Assembly: GCA_963681505.1 (NCBI GenBank)
Contig: OY811984.1
Location: forward strand, 2,519,772 to 2,583,771
Reading direction: 5' to 3'
Source: Eunapius fragilis
Taxonomy: Eukaryota > Porifera > Demospongiae > Spongillida > Spongillidae
Length of the DNA: 64,000 nucleotides
Shown here: piece by piece, positions 41,401 to 59,386 of the stretch
Numbering within the stretch: the stretch's first letter is position 1
Layout: each line of letters opens with the position of its first letter
Program-made: the position numbers and the translations under genes
The notes under the pieces: generated by a model
What the model saw: the letters and a program-made list of their open reading frames with translations, nothing else
The model's database searches: none
Told to the model about the DNA's origin: nothing

Positions 41401-44400
41401 CATGCCCTGCTCTCCAGGTCTCATCCATGCCCTGCTCTCCAGGTCTCATCCATGCCTTGTTCTCCAGGTCTCATCCATGCCCTGCTCTCCAGGTCTCATC
41501 CATACCCTGCTCTCCGGTCTCATCCATACCCTGCTCTCCAGGTCTCATCCATACCCTGCTCTCCAGGTCTCATCCATGCCCTGCTTTCCAGGTCTCATCC
41601 ATACCCTGCTCTCTAGGTCTCATCCACGCCCTGCTCTCCACCTCTCATCCGTACCATAGATATTTGATAATGGATTGGAAACCTCTCACATGATCCATTA
41701 CGACTCGTACAACATTTATTTACACCATACCCTTATACACCACCATACCATGCTCCTTACACACCACCATACCCTGCTCCTTATACACCACCATACCCTG
41801 CTCCTTATACACCACCATACCATGCTCCTTACACACCACCATACCATGCTCCTTATATACCACCATACCATGCTCCTTATACACCACCATTCCTTGCTCC
41901 TTATACACCACCATACCCTGCTCCTTATACACCACCATACCATGCTCCTTATACATCACCATACCCTGCTCCTTATATACCACCATACTCTGCTTCTTAT
42001 ACATCACCATACCCTGCTCCTTATGTCTTTTCCAGCTGCTTCTGTTGTGCCCGAGGCCTCGACTCCTGTGATACCAGCTGGTGTTCCTTCAGTAGGAGGG
42101 GCAGCTGCAGCTGGTTCTGGCTTAGGCTCCTCCTTTGTGTACTGCAAGTGAATGTCAAAAACTATCTTCATGCAGTTACAACTGCTTCATTGGTGTGTGT
42201 GTGTGTGTGGGAGGGGGTGGTACAGGTGTGGGAGGATGACAAACCTTTTCTTTAGCTTCTTTCAGCTTTTGGATCCATTCACTACAGAACAGAACATGAT
42301 CAATCATTATGACATAATTATCACAATTATCAACAGACAAGATCTTCATAAAGTATAACTTGCCTTCTTTTTTCAGGGGATTCTGCTAAGAGGTAGAACA
42401 CCCTGGACCAGGTGTCAATGATGAAGGCACGGTCCGTAGTATTATCAGGCCACCTGATATAGTACTGGTCAGAAGGCTCAGAAACAGCAATGCATTGGTC
42501 CATGTGGGCAGTGCAATCAACTGAACCACGCTCCTCTGTCTTGTACCAACGAACCAGCATGCCATCCTCATCAAGGGCCATCCAGTAACGACCAAAACCT
42601 AATATTTTACCTGTTGAACAGCACAGGTTTAGCAGGCGCACAAAAATGTATTCAAATGATATATGTACCCTTCTTTTCAACGTAACCAGAGAAAATAGTA
42701 TGGTAGTCCACAAGTGGTTTGGGCTCCTTCACTTTCTTCACACTCTTTCTCTTCGGCATTGACTCCTCCAGTCCTGTGGCACCTGCATCTTTTACCTTAG
42801 GAGCCTCAAGTGTTGCACCCTCCTGTGGTTTTCCTTCTTCAGTCTTTGGGGGTTCTTCAACCTTTGGTGCATCGGGCTTTTGTTCCTTCATCTTGGGTTC
42901 TTCCACCTCTGGTTCCTCTGGGTTAGCCTCCTTTTTCACCTCTGTTCCCTCTATACAAACAATAGTAAATGAATTAAAACAGACTTTTGTGCCAAAAGGA
43001 CAATGTCGACTCATCAAGAGTATGAATACATGCCACTAATACCACTGTTCGCTATGACCTCCTCTTGGGAACAAAATGGTGGGCAATACCCTTACTAACC
43101 TGCGAGTGCTTCAATTTTTGGTTGTTCAGGTGCCTCTTGTGACATCTGCAGCAATGATAGTTATCATTTGGGCATAGTTGCATCATGCTCCTTATATACC
43201 ACCATACCATGTTCCTTATACACCACCATACCTGCTCCTTATACATCACCATACCCTGCTTCTTATGCATCACCATACCCTGCTCCTAATACATCATCAT
43301 ACCCTGCTCCTTATACACCACCATACCCTGCTCCTTATACATCACCATGCTCTGCTCCTTATACACCACCATACCCTGCTCCTTATACACCACCATACCC
43401 TGCTCCTTATTCACCACCATACCCTGCTCCTTATACATCACCATACCCTGCTACGTATATGATTCTGTCTGTAAACTACCAGGCCGTACAGTTCAACACA
43501 TCCCTGTGAAGGACAGACTTGCGTTTGCCCTTGCTTTATGTTCTACCTTGAGGTCTACCTTACAAGATAACTCTGAGGATGCCTGGCCTAAGGTGTTCAT
43601 GCTGCCTAAATGTGTTCTTCTTGCCCCGAAGCGTGGAGGCTGACATCCCAAGTTTGTGCCTATCAGTCATCTATGCGCCCAATGGTACCAAGGTGAGTTC
43701 AGTGCACTATGGAATCATCATCATTCCTCTGGTCCCCATCCCACCTCTAACCACAAATCTTCAACAGTCCAGACAGCTGTCTTTTGTGCTAGGGAGTGAC
43801 TCCTCTCTAAGGCCTGTCAGTTTCTAACTTCCTTGGGCCTGGCCACCAACAACAATACCACATGGAATCTCGGTCTCAAAGCATCCCAAAGGTACTCTCC
43901 TCAACTCCTCCTACTGCACCTCTCTCAGCTGTCCCTTGCCTTCCACCAGACTTTGATATCACGGCTCTTTTGCACTTCTTTCTGATAAACACAGCGTGTG
44001 GCCCCTCGGGTTTCCGCATACAGCACCTGATAGAAGCAGCAGTGGTTTCCCTTCAGTTCCCGATCTGTGCCATGCTCAGGGATGTGGTCAATGTACTTAT
44101 CTCTGGAAAGGTTACTGTACAAGTGGCTAGGTTCCTTGCAGGGTAGCCTGGTGGCTTTGGAAAAGAACAAACCCAACTTCCCCCCCCCCCCCAGACATCC
44201 GGCCCATTGCAGTTGGAGAAGCCATTAGGGTTAGGGTTAGGGTTAGGGTTAAGGCTGGCTGGGAAATGCCTATGCATGATCACCAAGTTAAAGGCTCATG
44301 ACTTCCTGACTCTTCTTCAGCTTGGCGTAGCTTCCAGCAGGTGTAGAGAAGATAATTCATGGTCTGGAGGTTGCATGGATGAACATTGGCATGACACAGA

Positions 44401-47400
44401 TTTTGCAATCAGACAGGCTGTCCTCGATGCCTGTGGCCTTCACTTTCCAGAACTACTCCCATGGTCCTTAGGTGCTATGGTCAGCATCCTGCCTTGTGGC
44501 ACCCTTTCGGTACTATTTCCTCAGAAATAGGTGTGCAACAAGTTCTTACAACGGGCGTTGCCACCATTATACTTACAACACACAGTTTTTTAGAGCAACC
44601 CAGATGGACCCGCACCAGTTGAGGTAAAAGCACAACACTGTTTCAGAATATTCTGAGATGGTGTGGGTGACAGCTGCTGTGGAGTTACTGGCAGCTTTTG
44701 TAGTGTTGATGACAGCTGCTGCTTTAGCAGTGGAGGGAATGATTGCTGCAATGATAAAGAAGGTGTCAAGGCATAATGAAGGCAGCACTGGTTGTGCCTG
44801 TGGTGACTGTGACCGTCTAGCCAGTATGTTTTGTGGAGAAATACATAGATGCGATGATAAATAGGAGAGTGGGGCTGGAAAGGAGATGCAGGGTTGGGTG
44901 ACAAAGATGAAAAAGGAAGAGATCGCGGGGATAGAGGCCATTGTGTTGTAGGAACTGGCTGCGACTGAACAACACAAGGCAACTTAACTGAACAGTTCAT
45001 ACACTTCCCTTGTTTGCCTGGATAACATTCAGAACATCCATTGCCATTCCTAGTGCATGAACACGCTATGCAGCGAGCGTTGCAACCGTTGCATCTAAAA
45101 CACAGCATATATAATTGGAAATGTGTACAACAAAATCACCCTTGTGATACTTCTTCAATTTTTCCAGAACAAATAAAAGAATTGTCTAGCACTACTTAAG
45201 TTGTTTTGTCACACTTGTAACAGGCATTCTAGATGGACCACGTCAGTTAACATTGAGGTCATTAGGAGGAGGGGCATGTATATGTTAAGGAAGGAAAGTT
45301 CAGAGGTCAACAGGTGGCTGTCAAGTGCATTCATGAGACCAACATACAGTGTATAATCCTGAAATCTATAGTATGCCTGAAGACCCAACATACACACACA
45401 CAAATAACTATACATGTACATAGCTATTTGGTATTAAAAATGTTTAATTCCTATATCTTTATCATGCAAATCATAATTAGTGAAGACAAGTGAGTCACTT
45501 ATATATGTAGGTAATATTGCCATGTTGTAGTACGCGTTGTTGTGTCACTATCGGTATACTCAATTGTGCAGTGATACAGTGAACCCTCTAGCTAGCATCA
45601 TGATGTCAATAGTCACATGAATAGACATCACAGCCTATTCATCAATTACACTATCACTACAAAGGAGACATATTACCTCACTCCTCATGGGGGTGGCTCA
45701 TCTGGATAGATGACTGCTAAGTAATTTTAAAAATACCCACCCCTTGAGCATTTCTATAACCATCATCTCATCAATATTGAATGCTTTGGCCTGTTCTCCC
45801 ATCTCACTGGCATGACCACTTTGGGCCATGCATGAGCAATAGCCTGCAACTTGCCTTTGCTCTCTAATATTGTATTCACAACACTAGCACGTTCTAGGCC
45901 CACAGGTGGGATATGTCTCAGTAATGAGTGTCATGATTCATAATTGGCAATATCATTGATATTAGCCTTTGCTCTCTCACTTTAAATAAACTACTAGCTA
46001 GGTGGGTAAGGGCCACAATGGCCTTGAGCTACAAACCATTGGAGTAAAATGGAGAATCACAATTAGCTGGACTATCCTTATCAGCTTAAAATGTGGCTTT
46101 TTGTGCTAGAACGGGGCCAGTGTGTGATTGTGCATGTGGGTGCTTGTATTTTGTTGGTATTATTACAAAAGGTACAGAAAACACTCACACACTCTCATGC
46201 AATAACTTACAGTTTCCATACCATATACAGCTATCGTCTCTTTTGGGCCTTCATTTTCTAGAGGAAGATGTCCCGCCCACCTGACTGTCTCTTTAGGTAG
46301 TTGGTTAGTGTCACCATTAGTACTACTGATCCCCACATTTGGTGATGATGATCTTTTTACTGGTGTGGGAGCATTCTTTTCTTCTGCAGGTTTAGGAGTA
46401 TCTCTCTTTGGATGGTACTGAAGCTTCAACCAATCTGGCTGTTTGGCTACTGCAGCCAGTGACAAAAACAGACCATTGTTATGTGGACAGGTGAAGTATC
46501 TGATTCCTATGAATGTCCCATCAGAAGCACCACATCCATAATATCTGGAGTCCTACAGAAGAAAAGACCATCAATTATGCTCCTTGTTAGAACACCTAAC
46601 AGTATTCTTATAATTGGAGCATCCATGATCAAGCTAGGTTATAGCATTTTATTCAGTTACTTCAAAACACATGCATGAATCGATGAAACACTCACATTTG
46701 TAACCTTGTTGTAATAAAAGCAACAACACAATACTGTATATTAAAATAATGTCATACACACATGTAAGGTAAATGTATACACTTGGCCATCTGGGTGAGC
46801 CCTTGACATCAGCAATCACAGCTAGTGCTATGAATAAATTACATTGGAAGACAAACATTTTAAAATTAAATGTAGTTGTTTTCATGGTGAGGCACGCACA
46901 CGCTCAACTTCCTCCATAGGTTACTGAAACTGAGGGATCTAAACTTCTTTCTAAGGTCCTGGGCTGTAGTGTCCTGAGTGGTAGCGAGAGGCCCAAGGGG
47001 ATTCTAAATCACGTGAACCCAAAGGCTTTAGTGTCTAACCAATTTAGACAACAGCAACACGTACATATATGTAGCAACCAATAAGTTTTTATACAAAATA
47101 ATAATACTTAAGATACATGAACATAACAACCACACATGTTTTTGAAATAACATTACAGGCTCACATACATGCATGGAATGAATGGGATATCGGTATTCGG
47201 TCTTAAAAACTGATCAGTAATCATGTGCCCTACTATACAGCAACTGGCAACATTAGTATTGTGTTCTCCATTGCATGTAATAGCAAGTATACTATAATGC
47301 ATGTAACTTAATATTTATCATATGAACACAAGTTTTGATTGTGAGTTCCAGGTACGTGGGACATTGTACATATGCAGTTAGTGCATCGTTTTCATACTTC

Positions 47401-48104
47401 TTCATGCACCTCTTTCTTACAAATGGAGTACCTCTTGAGGTTTCTATTGAATGTGTTTAAATACATGCAACCAATCAGATTGCAAGGATCACATCCACTA
47501 TTGTCTAATCAAGATTAGAAAGCTTTATGCATGGTGCAGCTAACTTGTACGTAAAAAAAGCATTTTGGCCTGTTGCCATTGTATACCTCAACCAACAACA
47601 GCTTATGTATGTGCATTACACATGACTCACCGTTATTTCCACACCAAACATAGTGCCTTGCTGATCTCCACCCAAAGGTCCAATATAGTGAACAATAGCA
47701 GTAGAACAACAGCCCTCGACGTCGTCTTTCATTGGTACATGTATGTAAACATTATCTCCCTTCTTAACAGCAACACCCCAGTCCATCCAGCCATCAGTCA
47801 CAAAAACTGAGAATCGTGCCTTTGGTGTTGGGATTGCCTCGAGAAGAGCACACTGCTCAACATCAAGTGGAGCAATGTGCAGGTCCTTGTCAGCTTCATA
47901 CTTAAAGGCCGTGCCTTCTTTTCCCCTAACATATACCAAGTCTCCATTCCGAATAAGCAGTTCTCCCTTTGGAATATCAGCCTGAGATGTTTTGGAGTAA
48001 TTAATTAAATGTATAGACCAGGAAACAGTTTCCACGTTAAGATCCTTCAGAAGAATATAACTGTTGTCGTATTCTAGAGTAACGACAAAGTAGCTAGAAC
48101 ACAT
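35464..48104 (-). CDS. CYLD-like CAP-Gly exons, probable N-terminal part of a CAP-Gly/kinase gene
   Basis: Four exons: 48104-47631 (ATG, with an in-frame TGA directly upstream), 46552-46211, 36120-35701, 35605-35464. All join in phase 0 and the last leaves one base for the kinase exon at 26718. Exons 1-2 make a CAP-Gly module like the first of CYLD: KKGDNVYIHVPMKDD, VHYIGPLGG, FGVEIT, then GASDGTFIGIRYFTC. Exon 2 ends in a partial second module (VRWAGHLPLENEG). Exons 3-4 make a module like the third of CYLD: NPPIYGIIRWIG, then AGCTDGVLDGTRYFTC and YFCRLEHLVPDQRM. CAP-Gly domains bind C-terminal EEY/F or proline-rich peptides; CYLD also binds NEMO. No USP deubiquitinase domain was seen. With the kinase exon the total is 2430 nt, 809 aa. 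Introns of 9-10 kb hold other genes and transposons. Confidence 0.7.
36688..36960. mobile_element. Foldback MITE, ACATTCTCT family, copy 2
   Basis: Near-perfect palindrome: ACATTCTCTCTGAGAAAGTT...AACTTTCTCAGAGAGATTGT with TTGGTGGGATATAGGTTTTG and AAGCAAGGAAACAAGTT inside each arm. Confidence 0.85.
37105..37380 (+). pseudogene. C-terminal tail of a LINE-like reverse-transcriptase ORF
   Basis: Encodes REIEHGSFAPLVFSISGGMG and FLPIAFCNNVHQRLKV in one open frame, a tail pattern I recall from non-LTR-type RT polyproteins of sponges and cnidarians. The front half of a similar protein is at 43470-44530. Confidence 0.5.
37381..38387. other. No gene seen
   Basis: Intron or intergenic sequence; only short random ORFs and a poly-A run near 37860. 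Confidence 0.4.
38388..38646. mobile_element. MITE with GGCCGTAGT termini and C/G tracts
   Basis: GGCCGTAGTCAA...TTACTACGGCC with AATTGGGGGGGCT near the left and GGGGGGGCTTAAGCCCCCCC near the right end. The 59387-59556 element shares the GGGGGGCTTAAGCCCCCC core. Confidence 0.65.
38785..39250. repeat. Degenerate tandem repeat (CACAACCAGCTCTGGCCCC)
   Basis: Roughly 20 imperfect copies of an 18-22 base unit with ACAACCAGCTCTG, ending at a CATGCA-rich segment near 39235. Long antisense ORFs here are repeat artefacts. Confidence 0.7.
39947..40675. mobile_element. hAT-type MITE, copy 2 (729 bp), 8-bp target duplication
   Basis: Starts CAGTGGCGTAGTG and ends CGCTACGCCACTG; flanked by an exact TTTCATTC duplication (39939-39946 and 40676-40683). 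It is the reverse-orientation counterpart of 7776-8510 over its whole length, including GAGCCTGTGCATAACAGGCT in the centre. Confidence 0.92.
41045..41650. repeat. 25-bp minisatellite (TCTCATCCATGCCCTGCTCTCCAGG)
   Basis: About 24 copies; all three plus-strand frames remain open because 25 is not a multiple of 3. The minus-strand unit contains GAGCAGGGCATGG, related to the unit of the next array. At 41655 a fragment CCATAGATATTTGATAATGG resembles the end of the foldback element at 51171-52031. Confidence 0.9.
41735..42025. repeat. 24-bp minisatellite overlapping the PH gene exon 5 donor
   Basis: About 12 copies of CACCATACCCTGCTCCTTATACAC. On the minus strand each copy reads ATAAGGAGCAGG-GTATGG, the same bases as the end of PH-gene exon 5 and its donor. 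The same unit forms a second array at 43184-43455. Confidence 0.9.
42013..43145 (-). CDS. PH-domain protein with acidic, Pro/Lys/Glu-rich N-terminus
   Basis: Exons: 43145-43100 (ATG), 42950-42669, 42610-42364, 42281-42245, 42141-about 42013; phases agree. Exon 2 is low complexity (VEEPKMKEQKPDAPKVEEP) then basic (PKRKSVKKVKEPKP). Exons 2-4 encode a PH domain: SGYVEKKGKILGFGRYWMAL, then MLVRWYK, DRAFIIDTW, VFYLLAESPEKR and EWIQKLKEAKEK with the invariant Trp. PH domains bind phosphoinositides or proteins at membranes. The intron between exons 3 and 4 fits only a GC-AG intron (AG-GCAAGT). The 3' end is not defined: exon 5 runs into a minisatellite. It lies on the same strand inside an intron of the CAP-Gly gene; since exon 1 follows an AG and all joins are phase 0, it could instead be internal exons of that gene. 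Confidence 0.65.
43184..43455. repeat. 24-bp minisatellite, second array
   Basis: About 11 copies of the same CCCTGCTCCTTATACACCACCATA unit as 41735-42025, located just upstream of the PH gene's first exon. Confidence 0.9.
43470..44530 (+). pseudogene. LINE-like reverse transcriptase, N-terminal half, decayed
   Basis: Pieces in shifting frames: TVQHIPVKDRLAFALALCST, WPKVFMLPKCVLLAPKRGG, CGPSGFRIQHL (RT domain start), FLAGSLVALEKN, RPIAVGEAI and LAGKCLCMITKLKAHDF, DEHWHDTDFAIR. The order matches RT proteins of a non-LTR type that I recall in sponges. There are stops and frame changes, and a telomeric repeat tract is inserted at 44225-44252. No YxDD palm motif is reached. Confidence 0.6.
44225..44252 (+). 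repeat. Interstitial telomeric repeat 2 (TTAGGG)4
   Basis: TTAGGG x4 plus TTA, inserted in the RT relic between the codons for GEAI and LAGKCLC. Confidence 0.9.
44590..45108 (-). pseudogene. Cys-rich transposon-type protein fragment
   Basis: Starts CFRCNGCNARCIACSCTRNG, then CSECYPGKQGKCMNC, a dense cysteine module I recall at the start of sponge LINE-type polyproteins; the remainder is Pro/Ser-rich and changes frame. It lies opposite in strand to the RT relic at 43470-44530, so the two are either parts of different copies or separated by an inversion. Confidence 0.45.
45250..45345 (+). pseudogene. Short TKL-kinase fragment
   Basis: About 90 bases encode YVKEGKFRGQQVAVKCIHET, the glycine-loop/lysine part of the kinase family seen at 25667, but on the plus strand. 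The downstream sequence (45440-45680) resembles 35150-35330. Confidence 0.8.
45440..46210. other. Intron sequence, duplicated block plus unassigned stretch
   Basis: 45500-45665 resembles 35170-35330. On the minus strand 45885-45750 reads AGYCSCMAQSGHASEMGEQA and NIDEMMVIEMLKGW before a GT; it could be an exon of unknown kind but has no recognisable relative and no secure splice sites. Confidence 0.3.
46553..47630 (-). other. Intron 1 of the CAP-Gly gene
   Basis: Bounded by donor ACG-GTGAGT (47630) and acceptor TTCTGTAG (46553). Nothing else recognised. Confidence 0.6.
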
Positions 48105-48270
48105 TCAATGTACCATGAACACCACAGGCTTAGTACCACCAGTATCTCATCATGCCCCCCACACTTTATCTTAATGCTCATGCTATTCTCACAAGATCAA
48201 GATCCAGTTAGTTGAACTATTGTGTTGTGTGCTGTCATGAATCCTTTACACAAGTGTATACTGTCGGTAC

Positions 48271-56286
<8,016 letters not shown>

Positions 56287-56559
56287 CACGCAATAACAAT
56301 TACCCCACCAACTGCAATAACAAACTGCAAATAATTAAATCATTACAATACAATGCAGGTTTGAAATGATCCACAAAAAACGTATATATATTTGAAATAC
56401 ATGTTTGGTGGCCTCATAGCACGCACAATGGGCACTTTCAGCACGCATTCAGCTGGTGGTGCATGAAATTATAATCACTGCATGGTCACACCCACGTTTA
56501 AAATGCAGGAATCACCAGCGATGATGCATAATGGGATAAAGGACACTCTTACTGGGCTG

Positions 56560-57650
56560 CGGTCAAGGTTTTGGATCGTGAAGGGATGACAGTTTGTGAG
56601 GAAAACATAATGTGGGGTGTGTAGACGGTTTAGTTCCAAACCCCTTGCTGGCCCACCACCTTCTCCATTGCCTGACTTTAGAGTAAAAATGTCACCACCC
56701 TTTAGCCATGTTGGTGTTGACTACGCTGGACCCTTGTACCTAAGAAGTGGGAACAAGATATGAATCAGTCTCTTCACATGCTGTGTTGTACGTGCCATCC
56801 ATCTTGAGCTTGTCCCTGATCTGACAGCGGAGGCCTCATCAAGACGTGGAATTCCTCAGAGAATAGTAACAAGACATTCAGATCTGCCAACAAGATAGTA
56901 ACATCTCTTTTGGATGCCTCTGTCACACAACAACACTTCCGAGAGATGCGGATACATTGAACATTCATACTGGAGAAGGCACCATGGTGGGGAGGATTCT
57001 ACGAAAGGCTGATCCAGTACTGTCAAGAAGTGTCTGCAGAAAGTTGTTGGACGAGCAAAACTGTCATTTAATGAACTGTCATCTGTACTGGTTGAAGTGG
57101 AAGCAACACTAAATTCACACCAATCTCTTGCGTATCGTCCGAGGACATAGATGAGACGCTTACACCCTCCCATCTGCTGACTGTAGAGGGCGGAGTACCT
57201 AACAGGGTTGAGAGAGAGTCATTACAGTCAGCAGTCCAAACCCATTAGTGGTGTGGTTTCTGATGGTGACATAGTGCTGATTCATGGCAAATGGGTCGTA
57301 TCGAGAAACTTTTGCAGGGATCAGATGGAGCTATGAGGGGCGCATATCTACGAGTGCAGTCAGGCACCAGGAATTCGATCATGTTAAGGCCGACCAGTCC
57401 AGCATCTCTATCCATTTGAAATAGGTAGTGCATGAGTAGCCCAGACACATCCACTACTCCTACGGCAGTGAATTCTGATGTACCTGAAAGTTCAAGTGAA
57501 GCAGGAAGCATGCACCCATGAGCTGCAACATTGTCCCCAGAGAAAAGCAGCACAAGTCGCCAGGTTCCGGTTACGGGGGCAGTTGGAATGAAAATGATAC
57601 GCATGGCTGGCACTTCAATCATTGACTAGCTTTGACTAGTCAAGGGGGGA
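56560..57650 (+). pseudogene. BEL/Pao integrase and pol tail, decayed
   Basis: Recognisable pieces in changing frames: PLAGPPPSPLPDFRVKMSPP, FSHVGVDYAGPLY (first acidic residue), LFTCCVVRAIHLELVPDLT, then APWWGGFYERLIQYCQE and SSEDIDETLTPSHLL, the end of the integrase domain of BEL/Pao elements. The final part (IHGKWVVSRNF, GRPVQHLYPFEI) is the usual tail. Several stops and frameshifts; nothing upstream of the integrase zinc region is present. Confidence 0.8.
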
Positions 57651-57824
57651 GTGTCAGATAATTTCTAGTTAAAATTTGATGATGTAGATTTATTGTAGCA
57701 CGTGCATGTGCGTTCTTGAAATACATTACCAGCCCTAACGTGTTGTTGCCTAGATACTTCTTTCAAGAAAAGGATACCAAATTCTTGATGAACAAAGCTT
57801 ATATAGTTCTAACAAGTAATAAAA
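57640..57824 (+). repeat. Start of BEL/Pao 3' LTR
   Basis: Purine tract AAGGGGGGAG is followed by TGTCAGATAATTTCTAG, a typical LTR start at 57651. A foldback MITE follows at 57825; the right end of the LTR is not determined. Confidence 0.5.
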
Positions 57825-57916
57825 ACATTCTCTACACGAGAAGGTTGGTGGTATATATGAATCAAAGGTGATGGTGGTGTAAAAAGCAAGGGAACAAGGC
57901 TTCATGTAGAGAATGT
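57825..57916. mobile_element. Foldback MITE, ACATTCTCT family, deleted copy
   Basis: ACATTCTCTACACGAGAAGG...CATGTAGAGAATGT; shares GGTGTAAAAAGCAAGGGAAC with the 36.7-kb copy but lacks most of the second arm. Confidence 0.75.
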
Positions 57917-58233
57917 TTTCATTACGTGTTTACTAAATTTTTCTGGTGGATTGTATTTAGTTATTGAAACGAATAGAATCAGGTAGCATAAACGTCAACT
58001 TGCGCGATCATGACAGGTTTATTATAGAATCTGCAATTCTATTGAGGTGTGTACCAAATATTACACTAGTCCCCAGACTATCTTCATTGAGGGCCGAAGG
58101 ATTGATACGGGTTAAAAGCGAAGCCATATGATACATAGGATAAATGTACTCTAAGTAAACTGCTCTCACAGCACAGGGAAAAGCTGAAAACACAATGGTT
58201 CATTTACTATATTTAACAATGTTTAACATCATA

Positions 58234-58486
58234 TGGGACAGTGTCCAGCAGAATCACCCTTCTAGCTAGTTTTTCAAGTTTTCAAATTTTTTTGATTTTC
58301 CTTGAACACCCATGAGCTTCTGTCAAATGGTCCTTACGCATCTTAAATCGGACTATCCCTCACAAAGTTATTAGGCGCTGAATTTATAATTAGCCATACA
58401 TTTCAATGCGAGCGTTACTTTTCTTTTGCTTGTTCTGGAAATTTTGAAAAAGTACCATAAGGGTGATTTAGCTGGACACTGTCCCA
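58234..58486. mobile_element. CAGTGTCCAGC-type MITE with TA target duplication (253 bp)
   Basis: TGGGACAGTGTCCAGC...GCTGGACACTGTCCCA flanked by TA on each side. The interior matches 20801-21034. TA duplication suggests Tc1/mariner-type mobilisation (inference). A partial relative is at about 45126-45190. Confidence 0.8.
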
Positions 58487-58624
58487 TATGACACTCCATC
58501 ACATAATAATACAACGTTAGTTTAAAATCTCGTTGTGGAAAATACAATGGAATACAACAGATGAACATCAACTTTACGTATTGTAGACTGTTGTAGTTTG
58601 GCTAAGTAAAGATGCAGGCCCGTA

Positions 58625-58695
58625 GGCTGGGGGAGGGGTGGGGGGTGGGGTTCCCTGGGTTCCCGCGACCCCCCCCCCCCCCCCCCCCCCGCCTC
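58625..58695. repeat. G- and C-homopolymer tract
   Basis: GGGGGAGGGGTGGGGGGTGGGG followed by a run of about 19 C and CGCCTCGCA. Confidence 0.8.
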
Positions 58696-58847
58696 GCATT
58701 TCACGGATTATAGTTTCGGCCACCCTATACACCAAGATTAATTTTTATCTTTTATCATCCACTTTACGTACCCTAGGGGTATTAATTTATTGTTGTTCTT
58801 ATAATTAGATTTGCATATCGTCCGTTGAACGGTTTCGCCAAAATATA

Positions 58848-59000
58848 CACAGGGGAAAAAATCGTGTTCCGGACCTTGGTTTTACCTTGGGATCTGTTCC
58901 ATCAAACGTACTCAAAGTGCCTAAGTCAACAGTGGATACATATTTGATGGAACAGATCCCAGGATAAACCCAAGGTCCGAACACGATTTTTCCCCCTGTG
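58848..59000. mobile_element. 153-bp foldback derivative of the CACTA-like family
   Basis: CACAGGGGAAAAAATCGTGT...ACACGATTTTTCCCCCTGTG, flanked by ATA (58845-58847 and 59001-59003). Termini and 3-bp duplication mirror those of the 2650-6923 element. Confidence 0.8.
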
Positions 59001-59386
59001 ATATACGCGCATTTGCCTCTATTCAGTTCCACTTTGGCTTAATGATAGATCGAACAAACGCCTACATGTAGGCGAAAAGTGCTGTTTTGTATATATTTAT
59101 AGCCTACGTGTAGGCGTTCTATGGTACTCGCTCGCGCATTCAATGCCATATAGAACTTTGAACTAACACTTAAGCATAGGGCTTCGTTTTTTATCAGGAG
59201 AGAACTGTCCTATGCGTCACTTTTTGGTCCTATCTACGTTCAGCGATTTGGAACCAAAAAACGATTGTCTGAAGCAAGCTGAATGGGAGATCAAAGCATT
59301 GTCAAGCTCTGCCTAGATAAGACCCATCACCCATGTACTAAAGAAAAGTACATACGATTGCTTTATTTTTTATGACTCAAGGGCGT

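Noticed and set aside
41004-42151. Long plus-strand ORFs of up to 229 aa
   Set aside because: They consist of 24- and 25-bp minisatellite units; several frames are open at once and there is no domain.
45750-45885. Possible minus-strand exon (AGYCSCMAQSGHASEMGEQA...)
   Set aside because: Protein-like wording but no secure splice sites, phase fit or recognised family, so not called as a gene.
57245-57622. Minus-strand 125-aa ORF
   Set aside because: Opposite strand of the BEL/Pao pol tail; the plus strand shows recognisable family sequence.
59040-59120. Palindromic CCTACATGTAGGCG / CCTACGTGTAGGCG pair
   Set aside because: Two short palindromes without a clear element boundary or known site; too little to annotate.
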